This document shows, in pieces, positions 28,807-38,300 of a stretch of 64,000 nt of DNA. Origin of the DNA: Streptomyces sp. NBC_01476. Lineage in GTDB: Bacteria > Actinomycetota > Actinomycetes > Streptomycetales > Streptomycetaceae. Below the pieces are notes generated by a model that did no database searches, was not told the DNA's origin, and saw nothing but the letters and a program-made list of their open reading frames with translations. The translations under genes were made by a program, and so were the position numbers. The stretch's first letter is position 1, and every line of letters starts with the position of its first letter. Location of the stretch: the NCBI RefSeq assembly GCF_036227265.1, contig NZ_CP109446.1:2493501-2557500 (forward strand), in the 5' to 3' direction.

Positions 28807-29913
28807 TCACGCCGGTCGGAAGCCGATGGTGGGCACCGCGCGGCGCAGCGGCCAGGGGCGGGTGGCGGTGGGCAGCAGGTCTTCGAGGAAGGCGTACCGG
28901 CGCAGGGCCTCCCGGTCGGCGAGTTCCTCGCCCGCGTACGCCTTGACCTGCTGCCACCAGCTCGCGATCTCGATCCAGCCGGGGGCCGAGAGCGAGCCGC
29001 CGAACTCCTGGACCGACAGGGCCGCGCACAGCGATGCGAAGGCGAGCCGGTCGGCGAGCGGCCAGCCGGCCAGCGAGCCGGTGACGAATCCGGCCACGAA
29101 GACGTCCCCGGCGCCGGTCGGGTCCATCGCCTCGACCAGCAGCGCGGGGACCTCGGCGATCTCGCCGTGGGCCGAGTCCACCGCGCAGGCGCCCTGCGCA
29201 CCGAGCGTGACGACGGCGAGCGGTACGTGCTCGGCGAGCTTGCGGCAGGCTTCGCGCGGGGTGGCGGCCCGGGTGTAGCGCATGGCCTCCTCGGCGTTCG
29301 GCAGGAAGGCGGCGCAGTGCCGCAGGCCGTCGAGGTCGGCGGGGTCCCAGCGGCCGGAGTCGTCCCAGCCGACGTCGGCGAAGACGGCGGTGCCGGAGGC
29401 GGCGGCCTCGGCGATCCAGTCCCGCCCGGCCGGCTCCTCGCTGCGCCGGCCGAGTGAGGCGACGGCGGCCCGGGCGGGCGGCGGGCAGGCCGGCACCGCG
29501 TCCTCGGGCGGCGGCGCCTGGTGGCCGTGGCTGACCATGGTGCGCTCGCCCTCGTACGCCATGGAGACGGTGACCGGTGAGTGCCAGCCGGGGATACGCC
29601 GGGAGGGGGTGAGGTCGATGCCCTCGCCGTCCTGCAGGCTGTCCCAGCAGTAGTCGCCGTACATGTCGTCGCCGAAGGCCGCCGCGAGGGTGGTGCGCAG
29701 GCCGAGCCGGGCCAGCGCGGTGGCCATGTTGGCGATGCCGCCGGGGCTGGAGCCCATGCCGCGGGCCCACGACTCGGTGCCGCGGACGGGTGCGCTGTCC
29801 AGGCCGGTGAAGATGATGTCGAGGAACACGGTGCCGGTCAGATAGACGTCGGTCGCCGGATCCCCCGGGGCGCGCAGGGCGCCGAGCGGGTCGAGAACGG
29901 GCTGGTCGTCCAT
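28807..29913 (-). CDS. PfkB-family carbohydrate kinase
   Basis: The 368-residue cytosolic kinase has the ribokinase fold: N-terminal TGTVFLDIIFTGL strand, GSSPGGIANMATALARLG (first PfkB signature) and DPTGAGDVFVAGFVTG (second signature with the catalytic Asp and anion hole). A Pro/Ala-rich segment around residues 130-165 (QAPPPEDAVPACPPPARAAV) is longer than usual. The substrate is not evident. It is divergent from a GH4 phospho-glycosidase across a 59-base gap with a palindrome, so the pair may act on a common sugar or its phosphate. Confidence 0.9.
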   Translation of the reverse strand: MDDQPVLDPLGALRAPGDPATDVYLTGTVFLDIIFTGLDSAPVRGTESWARGMGSSPGGIANMATALARLGLRTTLAAAFGDDMYGDYCWDSLQDGEGIDLTPSRRIPGWHSPVTVSMAYEGERTMVSHGHQAPPPEDAVPACPPPARAAVASLGRRSEEPAGRDWIAEAAASGTAVFADVGWDDSGRWDPADLDGLRHCAAFLPNAEEAMRYTRAATPREACRKLAEHVPLAVVTLGAQGACAVDSAHGEIAEVPALLVEAMDPTGAGDVFVAGFVTGSLAGWPLADRLAFASLCAALSVQEFGGSLSAPGWIEIASWWQQVKAYAGEELADREALRRYAFLEDLLPTATRPWPLRRAVPTIGFRPA

Positions 29914-29932
29914 GCATCACACTGTGCACGAC

Positions 29933-29947
29933 GGCACTGACAGTGCC
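29933..29947. promoter_or_regulatory. Palindromic candidate operator between divergent sugar genes
   Basis: GGCACTG-A-CAGTGCC is an exact 7-1-7 palindrome in the short gap between the PfkB kinase and the GH4 gene. A related ACTGTGCAC lies at 29921-29929. The position fits a repressor site controlling both genes; no regulator gene is adjacent, so its protein is unknown. Confidence 0.45.
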
Positions 29948-29972
29948 CAGGAAGCTCGGGGACGGAGTCGGC

Positions 29973-31415
29973 GTGAAGCTCACCATTCTGGGCGGCGGCG
30001 GCTTCCGCGTCCCGCTGGTCCACCGGGCGCTGCTCGGCGATCCGCTGGTGACGGAGCTGGTCCTGCACGACACGGATGAGCTGCGGCTGCGGGTGGTGGG
30101 GGCGGTGCTGGCGGCGCAGCGGGCGGCGTGGGAGGAGGGCGGGGCGGGGGGTGCTCCGCGGGTCTCCCCGGCTTCGGCGGGGACGGGGGCGGCGGCGGGG
30201 GCGGCTGGGGCGGTGCGGGGGGCGCGGGCGGTGCGGGCTCCTTCCGCTGCTTCGGCGGGGGCGGTGCGGGCTCCGGTGGTCTCCCTCACCTCCGACCTGG
30301 ACGAGGCGCTGCGCGGGGCCGATGTCGTCTTCTCGGCGATGCGGGTCGGCGGGACGGCCGGGCGGGTGACGGACGAGCGGGTGCCGCTCGCCGAGGGCGT
30401 GCTGGGGCAGGAGACGGTGGGGGCCGGCGGGGTCCTCTACGGCCTGCGGACGGTGCCGGTCGCGATGGCGGTGGCCGAGCGGGTGAAGGCACTGGCGCCG
30501 GAGGCGTGGGTGATCAACTTCACCAACCCGGCGGGCATGGTGACCGAGGCGATGGCGCGGGTGCTGGGCCCGCGGGTGATCGGGATCTGCGACTCGCCGG
30601 TGGGCCTGGTCCGGCGGGCGGCGCGGGCGGCCGGCGCCGATCCGGACGCGCCGGACTTCGGGTACGACTACGTGGGCCTCAACCACCTCGGCTGGCTGCG
30701 CCGGCTCACCGTCGGCGGCCGGGACCTGCTGCCCGCGCTGCTCGCCGACCCGGCGGCGCTGGCCGGCTTCGAGGAGGGCCGGCTCTTCGGGCCCGCGTGG
30801 CTCGCGGCGCTGGGGTCGCTGCCCAACGAGTACCTGCATTACTACTACTTCCAGCGGGAGGCGCTCGCCGCCGTACGGGCCGCCCCGGCGACCCGGGGCG
30901 AGTTCCTCGACCGCCAGCAGTCCGCCTTCTTCGCCGCGGCGCACCGGGCGCCGGCCGACGCGTACCGCCTGTGGGAGGGCACCCGGCGCGAGCGCGAGGA
31001 GACCTACATGGCCGAGAACCGCGCGGCCACCGGCGGCTGGGAGCGGGACCCGCACGACCTGGACGGCGGCGGGTACGACCGGGTGGCGCTGGCGCTGATG
31101 CGGGCCATCGCCCGGGACGAGCGGACCGTACTGATCCTCAACGTGCCCGGGAACGGGGCGGTTTCCTTCCTCGACGCGGCGGCTGTGGTGGAAGTGCCGT
31201 GCGAGGTGGGTGCGTTCGGGGCGCGGCCGCTGCCGGTGGCGCCGCCGGACGAGCATCAGGCGGGGCTGATGCTCGCCGTCAAGTCCGTTGAGCGGGCCGC
31301 GGTCGAGGCGGCGACGACGGGTTCGCGCCGGGCCGCGCTGCGGGCGCTCGCGCTGCACCCGCTGGTGGATTCCGCGGCGGTCGCGGACCGGATTCTGACC
31401 GCCGCCGGCTGGTGA
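29973..31415 (+). CDS. GH4-family 6-phospho-beta-glucosidase with low-complexity insert
   Basis: The 480-residue NAD- and metal-dependent glycosidase starts VKLTILGGGGFRVPLV, a Rossmann dinucleotide-binding motif. WVINFTNPAGMVTEA, the GICDSPVG segment with the metal-ligand Cys and a YVGLNHLGW segment with the metal-ligand His place it in GH4, 6-phospho-beta-glucosidase branch. Residues ~53-105 are an Ala/Gly/Arg-rich stretch inside the Rossmann domain, about 45 residues longer than expected. The GTG at 29973 is chosen because GGACGGAG lies just upstream and it begins exactly at the domain. Likely hydrolyses a phosphorylated glucoside. Confidence 0.9.
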   Translation: MKLTILGGGGFRVPLVHRALLGDPLVTELVLHDTDELRLRVVGAVLAAQRAAWEEGGAGGAPRVSPASAGTGAAAGAAGAVRGARAVRAPSAASAGAVRAPVVSLTSDLDEALRGADVVFSAMRVGGTAGRVTDERVPLAEGVLGQETVGAGGVLYGLRTVPVAMAVAERVKALAPEAWVINFTNPAGMVTEAMARVLGPRVIGICDSPVGLVRRAARAAGADPDAPDFGYDYVGLNHLGWLRRLTVGGRDLLPALLADPAALAGFEEGRLFGPAWLAALGSLPNEYLHYYYFQREALAAVRAAPATRGEFLDRQQSAFFAAAHRAPADAYRLWEGTRREREETYMAENRAATGGWERDPHDLDGGGYDRVALALMRAIARDERTVLILNVPGNGAVSFLDAAAVVEVPCEVGAFGARPLPVAPPDEHQAGLMLAVKSVERAAVEAATTGSRRAALRALALHPLVDSAAVADRILTAAGW

Positions 31416-31493
31416 ACCACCTCTGAACTGGGGCGTAACACAAGGGAAACGACCGATCTGCGACTGTTGTGTCACCACGCGCGTAGACAACCC

Positions 31494-31523
31494 TTGACCT
31501 GCTCTGATGCCGGGGTCTAGATT
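31494..31523 (+). promoter_or_regulatory. Sigma-HrdB-type promoter
   Basis: TTGACC (31494-31499), an 18-base spacer and TAGATT (31518-31523) match the vegetative consensus well. Transcription would begin near 31530, giving a ~25-base leader before the secreted phosphatase. Confidence 0.7.
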
Positions 31524-31555
31524 CCGCCGCACCAACGAAGTGAAGGAGCACCGCC

Positions 31556-32371
31556 ATGCCCCGTGCCCGCCTGTCAGCCCGCACCCGCACGCTCGCCGTG
31601 ACCGCCGCCGCGGTCACGCTGGGCGCGACGTTCTACGGTGTCGGCGCCGCGACCGCGGACAACTCGGTACCCCGCAGCGACAAGACGATCCCCAACCTGA
31701 CGGACGTCGTCAACGAGATCAAGGCGTACTACGGCGACACGGTGGACGCTTCGGGCGAGCACCAGGCCTCGCCCACCAGCAACTACGCCAAGCAGGTGGC
31801 CGGCATCGAGGCACAGGCCACGTCCTACCTCGCGAAGGTCACGAAGGACGAGCACGGCGGCCACGGCCAGCACGGCAAGCCGGCGAAGAAGCCGGCGATC
31901 GTCCTGGACGTGGACGACACCAGCCTGCTGACCTACAACTACGAGCTGGAGGTGGGGTTCAACTACACCCCGGCCACCAACTCGGCGTACATCGCGAACA
32001 AGACCATGCCGACCGTCTTCGGCATGGACGCCGTGGCCAACTGGTCGGCCGCGCACGGCATCACGGTCTTCTGGATCACCGGCCGCCCCGAGGCCCAGCG
32101 CGCCGACACCGTACGCAACCTCTCCGCCGTCGGCTACAAGTCCGTCCCCGACACCGCCCACCTCTACCTGAAGAACAGCACCACCCCGCCCGCCTACCTC
32201 CCCTGCGGCGCCACCTGTACGACCATCGAGTACAAGTCCGGCACCCGCAAGCACATCGAGTCCCTCGGCTACGACATCGTCGGCAACTTCGGCGACCAGT
32301 ACAGCGACCTCTCCGGCGGCTACGCGGACAAGTCCTTCAAGCTCCCCAACCCGATGTACTACCTCCCCTGA
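31556..32371 (+). CDS. Secreted HAD-superfamily acid phosphatase (subfamily IIIB)
   Basis: The 271-residue precursor has a signal peptide of about 34 residues (RTRTLAVTAAAVTLGATFYGVGAATA). The mature protein contains HAD motif I VLDVDDTSL with the two catalytic Asp, motif II WITGRPEAQR and motif III NFGDQYSDL. A His/Gly/Lys-rich loop (DEHGGHGQHGKPAKK) precedes motif I. The family hydrolyses phosphate monoesters outside the cell. The ATG at 31556 follows GAAGGAG at good spacing, and a strong vegetative promoter lies upstream. Confidence 0.93.
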   Translation: MPRARLSARTRTLAVTAAAVTLGATFYGVGAATADNSVPRSDKTIPNLTDVVNEIKAYYGDTVDASGEHQASPTSNYAKQVAGIEAQATSYLAKVTKDEHGGHGQHGKPAKKPAIVLDVDDTSLLTYNYELEVGFNYTPATNSAYIANKTMPTVFGMDAVANWSAAHGITVFWITGRPEAQRADTVRNLSAVGYKSVPDTAHLYLKNSTTPPAYLPCGATCTTIEYKSGTRKHIESLGYDIVGNFGDQYSDLSGGYADKSFKLPNPMYYLP

Positions 32372-32400
32372 CCCCGGCGGGACGGGCTGTCCGGCGGGCG

Positions 32401-33759
32401 TCATGCCGGGGTCTCCCGACGGTCCAGGCGCAGTAGCCCGTGCAGGTGGTGGGCGGCGAGCGGTACGAGGGTGCCGGCCAGGGCGCCCGCGGCGAGGGCG
32501 GCGCCGAGGGCGCGGGCGGTGGGGTGGGCGTCGGTCAGTGCGTTGAGGACGAGGGCCGCCGCCGCGGCGCCGGCCGCGGTCCAGGTGCCGGCGCCGCCCG
32601 ACCGGCTGTCCGGGAAGCGGGTGGCCCGGCGGACGGTGCGACCGGAGAGCACCGGCACCAGGGTGTCGTGCAGCGCCACCGGGTGCTGCGGCCACCCCTC
32701 TTCGCTACGTTCCCCGACCGGCAGTCCCGCTGCATCGGCCAACTCCCCGAACCGGGCCGCACCCCCGGGCCCCCCGAACCAGCTCGCCCACGGCAGCGCA
32801 CCACGCAATTCGCCCTGGGCGTCAAGGATTTCCACCCCGGAGGGTTCGCGGCTGCCGGGCGGAGCGACCCGGACCAGCGTGGCCACCCGGTGCGGGCCGC
32901 GGCGCGGCAGCCACCGCTCCTGACCGCGCTGATCGACCAGCACCAGGTCCCGCTCCTGGACCCGGACCGCTGCGGCCCGCACCCACCGCACGGTCATCCC
33001 GGCGCCGGCTGCCGGAACCGGCGCGATCCGTACCGCCCCGGGCCCGGTCGCCGCCTGCCCGGTCGCCGCCCGTTCGCGGTCGGCGGCCAGGGCACGGGCC
33101 GCGAGGGTCAGCAGCGGGAGCAGCAGCGCGGCGCCCGCGGCCACCACCCGTGCGGCGACCGGCGGGTGGTCGACCGGGAGGATCGCCACCGCGAAGGCGA
33201 CGAACCAGACGGCGACGGCGACTCCGCGGCCCAGGGTGTTCCAGCGCGGGAGCATCCGGCCGGGAGCACGGTCCGCGCCCGGGGCCGACGGCGCCGGGTC
33301 GGGCTGCCGCACGGTTGTCAGCGGCAGCCGCGACGCGGCGAGCAGGCCGGCCGCGCCGGTCAGGGCGAGCAGGCGTTCGCCGCTCGGCGGACTGCCGGCG
33401 TACGCCGCCGACTCCGGCAGGCAGTCGGCGAGTTCGAGCCGCAGCAGGCAATGTCCTTGCTCCGTACGGAACTCCAGCCGGCCCCAACTCCCGGGCGCTG
33501 AGGCGGTCGTCATCGCGCCGCCGACGGGCGGCTCCGGTGCGTCGGTGAACACGGCTCGACGGATGCCGGTCTCACCGATCGGGTAGGTGCGTTCGGCACC
33601 GGACCGGTCACGCACCACCAGCCCCCGGGCGTCCGCGTAGACCCGGGAGTTCCGCAGCACGTTGAGGCCGGGGGCGGGGCGGGCGGCCGGGCGCAGTGCG
33701 GGTTCGGGCACCGCCGCTGCGCCGATGGTCCGTTCGCGGTATCTGGTGTGCGCTGTCAC
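32401..33759 (-). CDS. Membrane protein of unknown function
   Basis: The 452-residue protein combines soluble stretches with two pairs of hydrophobic helices, one near residues 180-225 (AVAVWFVAFAVAILPV, VVAAGAALLLPLLTLA) and one at the C-terminus (ALVLNALTDA, ALAAGALAGTLVPLAA). The repeated soluble parts resemble PH-like or beta-rich modules (RVYADARGLVVRDRSG; AVRVQERDLVLVDQRGQ), but I do not recognise a family. The GTG at 33759 has AGGA upstream. It is convergent with the phosphatase gene, with 29 bases between. Confidence 0.75.
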   Translation of the reverse strand: MTAHTRYRERTIGAAAVPEPALRPAARPAPGLNVLRNSRVYADARGLVVRDRSGAERTYPIGETGIRRAVFTDAPEPPVGGAMTTASAPGSWGRLEFRTEQGHCLLRLELADCLPESAAYAGSPPSGERLLALTGAAGLLAASRLPLTTVRQPDPAPSAPGADRAPGRMLPRWNTLGRGVAVAVWFVAFAVAILPVDHPPVAARVVAAGAALLLPLLTLAARALAADRERAATGQAATGPGAVRIAPVPAAGAGMTVRWVRAAAVRVQERDLVLVDQRGQERWLPRRGPHRVATLVRVAPPGSREPSGVEILDAQGELRGALPWASWFGGPGGAARFGELADAAGLPVGERSEEGWPQHPVALHDTLVPVLSGRTVRRATRFPDSRSGGAGTWTAAGAAAAALVLNALTDAHPTARALGAALAAGALAGTLVPLAAHHLHGLLRLDRRETPA

Positions 33760-33832
33760 GTGGGTCCTGAATTCTCCCGCGGTCCCGCCGTGTCCGCGTG
33801 CTGAAGGCGTCCGCGCCCGCCTGGACCGGGGG

Positions 33833-34732
33833 TCAGCGGCGTTTGGGGACGGGGATGCGCATCAGGTCGTGGGCGATGGTGAGGTCGCCGGTGAAGCCGG
33901 CCGCGCGGGCTTGGAGTTCGAAGGGTTCCGGGGCGGTGTAGCGCTGGGAGAAGTGGGTGAGGACGAGGTGGCGGACGCCGGCGTCGCGGGCCACGGTGGC
34001 GGCCTGGCCGGCCGTCAGGTGGCCGTAGGAGTCGGCGAGACGGGCGTCCTCGTCGAGGAAGGTGGACTCGATCACGAGGAGGTCGCAGCCGGCCGCGAGG
34101 GCGGGGACGGCGGGGCAGAGGCGGGTGTCCATGACGAAGGCGAAGACCTGGCCCGGGCGGGGCTCGCTGACATCGGCCAACTCCACGCCGTTCAGGGTGC
34201 CTTCGCGCTGGAGAAGGCTGATGTCCGGGCCGCTGATGCCGTGTTCTGCCAGCCGCTCGGGCAGCAGGCGGCGGCCGGCAGGTTCGGTGAGACGGTAGCC
34301 GTACGACTCGACCGGGTGCGAGAGACGGGCCGCGGTCAGCGTGAAGGAGGGGGTGGTGGCGATCGGGCCGTCCGCGGCGACCGGCTCCTCCCGCAGGTCG
34401 GCGGTCTCGTGGTAGGCGGTGGCGTGCCGGAGCCGGTCGAAGTACGCCTGGCCGCTTGCCGGGTAGTGCGCGGTGACGGGGTGCGGGACCCGGTCGAGGC
34501 TGATCCGCTGGATGACCCCGGCGAGGCCGAGCGAGTGGTCGCCGTGGAAGTGGGTGACGCAGATCCGGGTGAGGTCGTGCGCGGCGACCCCGGCGTACAG
34601 CATCTGGCGCTGGCTGCCCTCGCCGGGGTCGAAGAGGATGCCCTCGCCGTCCCAGCGCAGCACGTAACCGTTCTGGTTGCGCTGCCGGGTCGCGACCTGG
34701 CTCGCGGTGCCCAGGACGACGAGTTCGCGCAT
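33833..34732 (-). CDS. rnz: Ribonuclease Z (tRNA 3'-processing MBL nuclease)
   Basis: The 299-residue zinc hydrolase has the metallo-beta-lactamase fold. The N-terminus is [26 protein letters not shown], the zinc motif is [14 protein letters not shown], and the later [11 protein letters not shown] segment supplies the last His. RNase Z cuts the 3' trailer of precursor tRNAs. The '[10 protein letters not shown]' opening is typical of this family, here of short-form length. The ATG at 34732 comes two bases after the stop of the HIT gene (TGAGCATG), so the two are translationally linked. Confidence 0.92.
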   Translation of the reverse strand: MRELVVLGTASQVATRQRNQNGYVLRWDGEGILFDPGEGSQRQMLYAGVAAHDLTRICVTHFHGDHSLGLAGVIQRISLDRVPHPVTAHYPASGQAYFDRLRHATAYHETADLREEPVAADGPIATTPSFTLTAARLSHPVESYGYRLTEPAGRRLLPERLAEHGISGPDISLLQREGTLNGVELADVSEPRPGQVFAFVMDTRLCPAVPALAAGCDLLVIESTFLDEDARLADSYGHLTAGQAATVARDAGVRHLVLTHFSQRYTAPEPFELQARAAGFTGDLTIAHDLMRIPVPKRR

Positions 34733-34734
34733 GC

Positions 34735-35094
34735 TCAGACGACCAGGCGCTGGAGATCCCGGCCGCCCAGGACGTGGGCGTGCGCGTGGAAGACGGTCTG
34801 GCCGGCGCCCGGGCCGGTGTTGAAGATGATCCGGTAGCCGGTCTCCGCGACCTTCTCCTGCACCGCCACCTCGCCGGCCTCGCGCAGTACGTCCGCGGCG
34901 GCGGCGGGGTCGCCCGCGGCAAGCGCGGGGCCGTCGGCGTAGTGCACCCGCGGGATCACCAGCACGTGGGTCGGCGCCTGCGGGTTGATGTCGCGGAAGG
35001 CGAGCGTGGTGTCGGTCTCCCGGACGATCGTCGCCGGGATCTCCCCTGTGACGATCTTGCAGAACAGGCAGTCGGCCTGCGGTTCTCCCGCCAT
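34735..35094 (-). CDS. HIT-family nucleotide hydrolase
   Basis: The 119-residue cytosolic protein starts [21 protein letters not shown] and ends with the histidine triad [12 protein letters not shown]. The CLFC pair and a His further on can form the structural zinc site. HIT proteins of this Hint type hydrolyse AMP-linked substrates; the exact substrate is unknown. The ATG at 35094 has GGAAGGGAG upstream, and an in-frame extension to 35202 is Arg-rich and unlikely. It is coupled to rnz downstream. In many bacteria it neighbours phoH; here accessory genes intervene. Confidence 0.93.
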   Translation of the reverse strand: MAGEPQADCLFCKIVTGEIPATIVRETDTTLAFRDINPQAPTHVLVIPRVHYADGPALAAGDPAAAADVLREAGEVAVQEKVAETGYRIIFNTGPGAGQTVFHAHAHVLGGRDLQRLVV

Positions 35095-35317
35095 CTCGAC
35101 GGCTCCCTTCCTTCGCCCACGCGGCATACGTCCCGATCGCTCGCATGCTACCGGCCGCAAGATCCCTCCGGGGGCACGGGGACGCGCCCCGCGCGTACGC
35201 ACGGGGGAGCCGCGGCGGCTTGCGCGGTGGCCTCGCGCCGCGGCACCGGCCTCACCGCCGCCCGGGAGGCCTGACGCGCGGACCGGTGCCCGGCATCAGG
35301 CCCAGCCCAGGGCGTGG

Positions 35318-38300
35318 TCAGGGGCGCCGTGGCAGTGGGGGAAGGGGCGGTGGGGTTTTGGCCGGGTGTTCCTCCAGTGCCGTCAGCGCCAGGGTGACCG
35401 CCGTGTCGAGTTGCGGGTCACGGCCAGCCGCCCAGTCCTGCGGGGTGTGGACGACCTCGACGTCCGGGTCGACGCCGTGGTTCTCCACGCCCCAGCCGTA
35501 ACCCTCCAGCCAGAACGCGTACTTCGGCTGGGTGACCCCCGTGCCGTCCACCAGGTGGTAACGGCTGTCGATGCCGATGACACCGCCCCACGTACGGGTG
35601 CCGACGACCGGGCCGATGCCCAGCGCCCGTACCGCCGCGTTGACGATGTCGCCGTCCGAGCCGGAGAACTCGTTGGCGACCGCGACCACCGGCCCGCGCG
35701 GCGCGTCCTGCGGGTAGCTGAACGGGTGCCCGCCGCGCGGCAGGTCCCAGCCGACGATCCGGCGGGCCAGCTTCTCGATCACCAGCTGCGAGGTGTGGCC
35801 GCCGCGGTTCTCCCGGACGTCCACCACCAGTCCCTCCCGCGCCACCTCGACCCGCAGGTCCCGGTGGAGTTCGGCCCACCCGCTGCTCACCATGTCCGGC
35901 ACGTGCAGATAGCCGAGCCGGCCGCCGGACACCTCGTGCACGTACGCCCGCCGGCCGGCCACCCAGTCGTGGTAGCGCAGCGGCTCCTCGTCGGCGAGCG
36001 GTACCGCGACCACGTGGCGCAGCGGACCGCCCGCCGCCGGGGCGACGGTGAGCTCGACCGGCTTGCCCGCGGTGCCGACCAGCAGCGGCCCCGGCCCGGC
36101 CAGCGGGTCCACCGGGTGCCCGTCCACCGCGACCAGCAGGTCCCCGGCCTTGACCGCCACGCCCGGCGCGGCCAGCGGGGAGCGGGCGTGCGGGTCGGAG
36201 GACTCGCCGGGCAGCACCCGGTCGATCCGCCAACCCCCCTCCCGCGTACGGGAGATGTCCGCGCCGAGCAGGCCCTGCCGGTGCAGCGGGTCGCGGTAGC
36301 CGCCGGGCGGGGAGACGTACGCGTGCGACGTCCGCAGGTCGCCGTGCAGCTCCCAGAGCAGGTCCACCAGGTCGTCGTGGGTGGCGATCGCGTCCAGCAG
36401 CGGCCGGTAGCGTTCGCCGGCCGCCTCCCAGTCCACGCCGTTCATGTCCGCGCGCCAGAAGTTGTCCCGCATCAGGCGGTGCGTCTCGCCGTACATCTGG
36501 CGCCACTCGTCGGTGGGGCGGACGGTGACGCGGATCCTGGACAGGTCGACGGTCACCGAGCTGTCGGAGTCGTCGTCCGCCTTGCTGTCGGCGGGCGCGA
36601 CCCGCAGCCGGCCGCCGTGGGCGAGCAGCACCTTGGTGCTGTCGCCGGTCACCGCGTAGTCGTCGGCGTCGTCGGCGATCAGCTCGGTCCGCAGCTGCAC
36701 CAGGTCGTACCGCTCCAGCACCGTGGTGGGCGGGTGCGCGTCGGGGCCGGCCAGCGAGGAGCCGAGCATGCCGACCAGCGGGTGGCGCAGCCACAGCACC
36801 CCGCCCTTGGCCGCCTTCAGGCTCGAATAACGGCCGGCCTCGACCGGGAAGGCGACGATCCGGTCGGCCAGCCCCTCGGCGTCCACCTTGGTGGCGGGGG
36901 TACGCGGCCGGTCCGCGCCCTTGCCGTCGCCGTCCTCGGCGTCGTTGTCCTCCGCGGCGGTGCCGTCCTTGGGCCCGTCCTCCTCGCCCTCGTCGTCGTA
37001 CGGCCTGCCGTGCCGCTGCGGTCCGAACGGCGAGGGTGTGGTGGCCGCCAGCGTCATCAGGTACGGGCGGCAGGCGTTGGGGAAGGACAGGTCGAAGACG
37101 TGCGCGTCGTACACCGGGTCGAAGGCACGCTCGGAGAGGAAGGCCAGGTGCCGGCCGTCGGCGGTGAAGGCCGGCGCGAAGTCGTTGAAGCGCAGCGGGG
37201 TCGCGTCCACCACGGTCAGGTCGGAGGTCGACGCGAGCTTGATCTGGCGGAGCGAGCCGGGGCCGGGGTGGGACCAGGCCAGCCAGCCGGAGTCGGGCGA
37301 GAAGGCCAGGTCGGAGGCGTCCCCGGCCTCCGCGTCGACCACTTCGCGCACCTCGCCTGTCTGCGTCTCGACCAGCAGGACGCGGCCGTCGTGCGAGGCG
37401 ACCGCGATCCGGTGGCCGTCGGGGGAGACCTCAAGCTCGTGCACGCGGCCGAGGCGGCCCGCGGCAAGGCGCCGGGGCGCGGTGCCGGCTTCGAGGCCGG
37501 TGGCAGGCGCGATGTCGAGGGCGTCGTCGCCCTCGGCGTCGGTCACCCACACCACCTGCTGGTCGCCGTCGCCGCCCTGCGAGAACACCCGCGGGTGGCG
37601 GGTGCGTACGCCCGGTTCTGCGGCGAGCGCGCGGGCCGGGCCGCCGCGGTGGGTGACCCAGTGGGTGGTGCCGCGGACCTCGACGGCGCTGCCGCGGCCG
37701 GTGTGGTCGGGGCGGGCGCCGCCGATGTGGTGGGCGGCGCGGACCGGGTGCGGCTGGAGGTCGGTGCGCTGGCCGCCGAGGCGGATGTCCAGGGGGCGGG
37801 GCGGCGAGGCCAGGTCGTCCAGGAGGTGCAGCCGGCCGGCTGACGTATAGGCGACGCGGGTGCCGTCGGTGGCGGCCTGGCGGGCGTAGAAACCGCCGAG
37901 CGGGGTGTGCCGGCGCAGGTCGGAGCCGTCGGGGAGGCTGGAGTAGACGGCGCCCTCGCCCTCGTGGTCGCTGAGGAAGGCGATGCGGTCGCCGACCCAC
38001 ATCGGGCACTCGATGTTGCCGTCGAGGCCGGCGTGCACCCGGTGGAAGCCGCCGCTGCCGTCCGGGTCGAGCCACAGCTTGCCGGCGGTGCCGCCCCGGT
38101 AGCCCTTCCAGTACGCGGCCTCCCGGCCCATCGTCGCCGACTGCAGCAGGACGGCGCCGCCGGGGCCGTACGCGACGTCACCGATCGGGCCGTACGGCAG
38201 GGTGCGGGTGGGGCCGCCGTCCAGCGGCACGGTACGGGCCCAGGTGCGCCGCAGTGAGGCCTGGCCGTCGGCGGTGACCACGACGAGTTCGCCGCCGGGG

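Noticed and set aside
28660..29457. Plus-strand open frames over the PfkB kinase gene
   Set aside because: Antisense to a kinase with both PfkB signatures; no protein-like pattern.
34985..37843. A 952-codon plus-strand open frame opposite the tricorn gene and HIT gene
   Set aside because: It overlaps two recognisable proteins on the other strand, and its composition (Val/Gly/Arg/His repeats) is that of a third-codon-position shadow.
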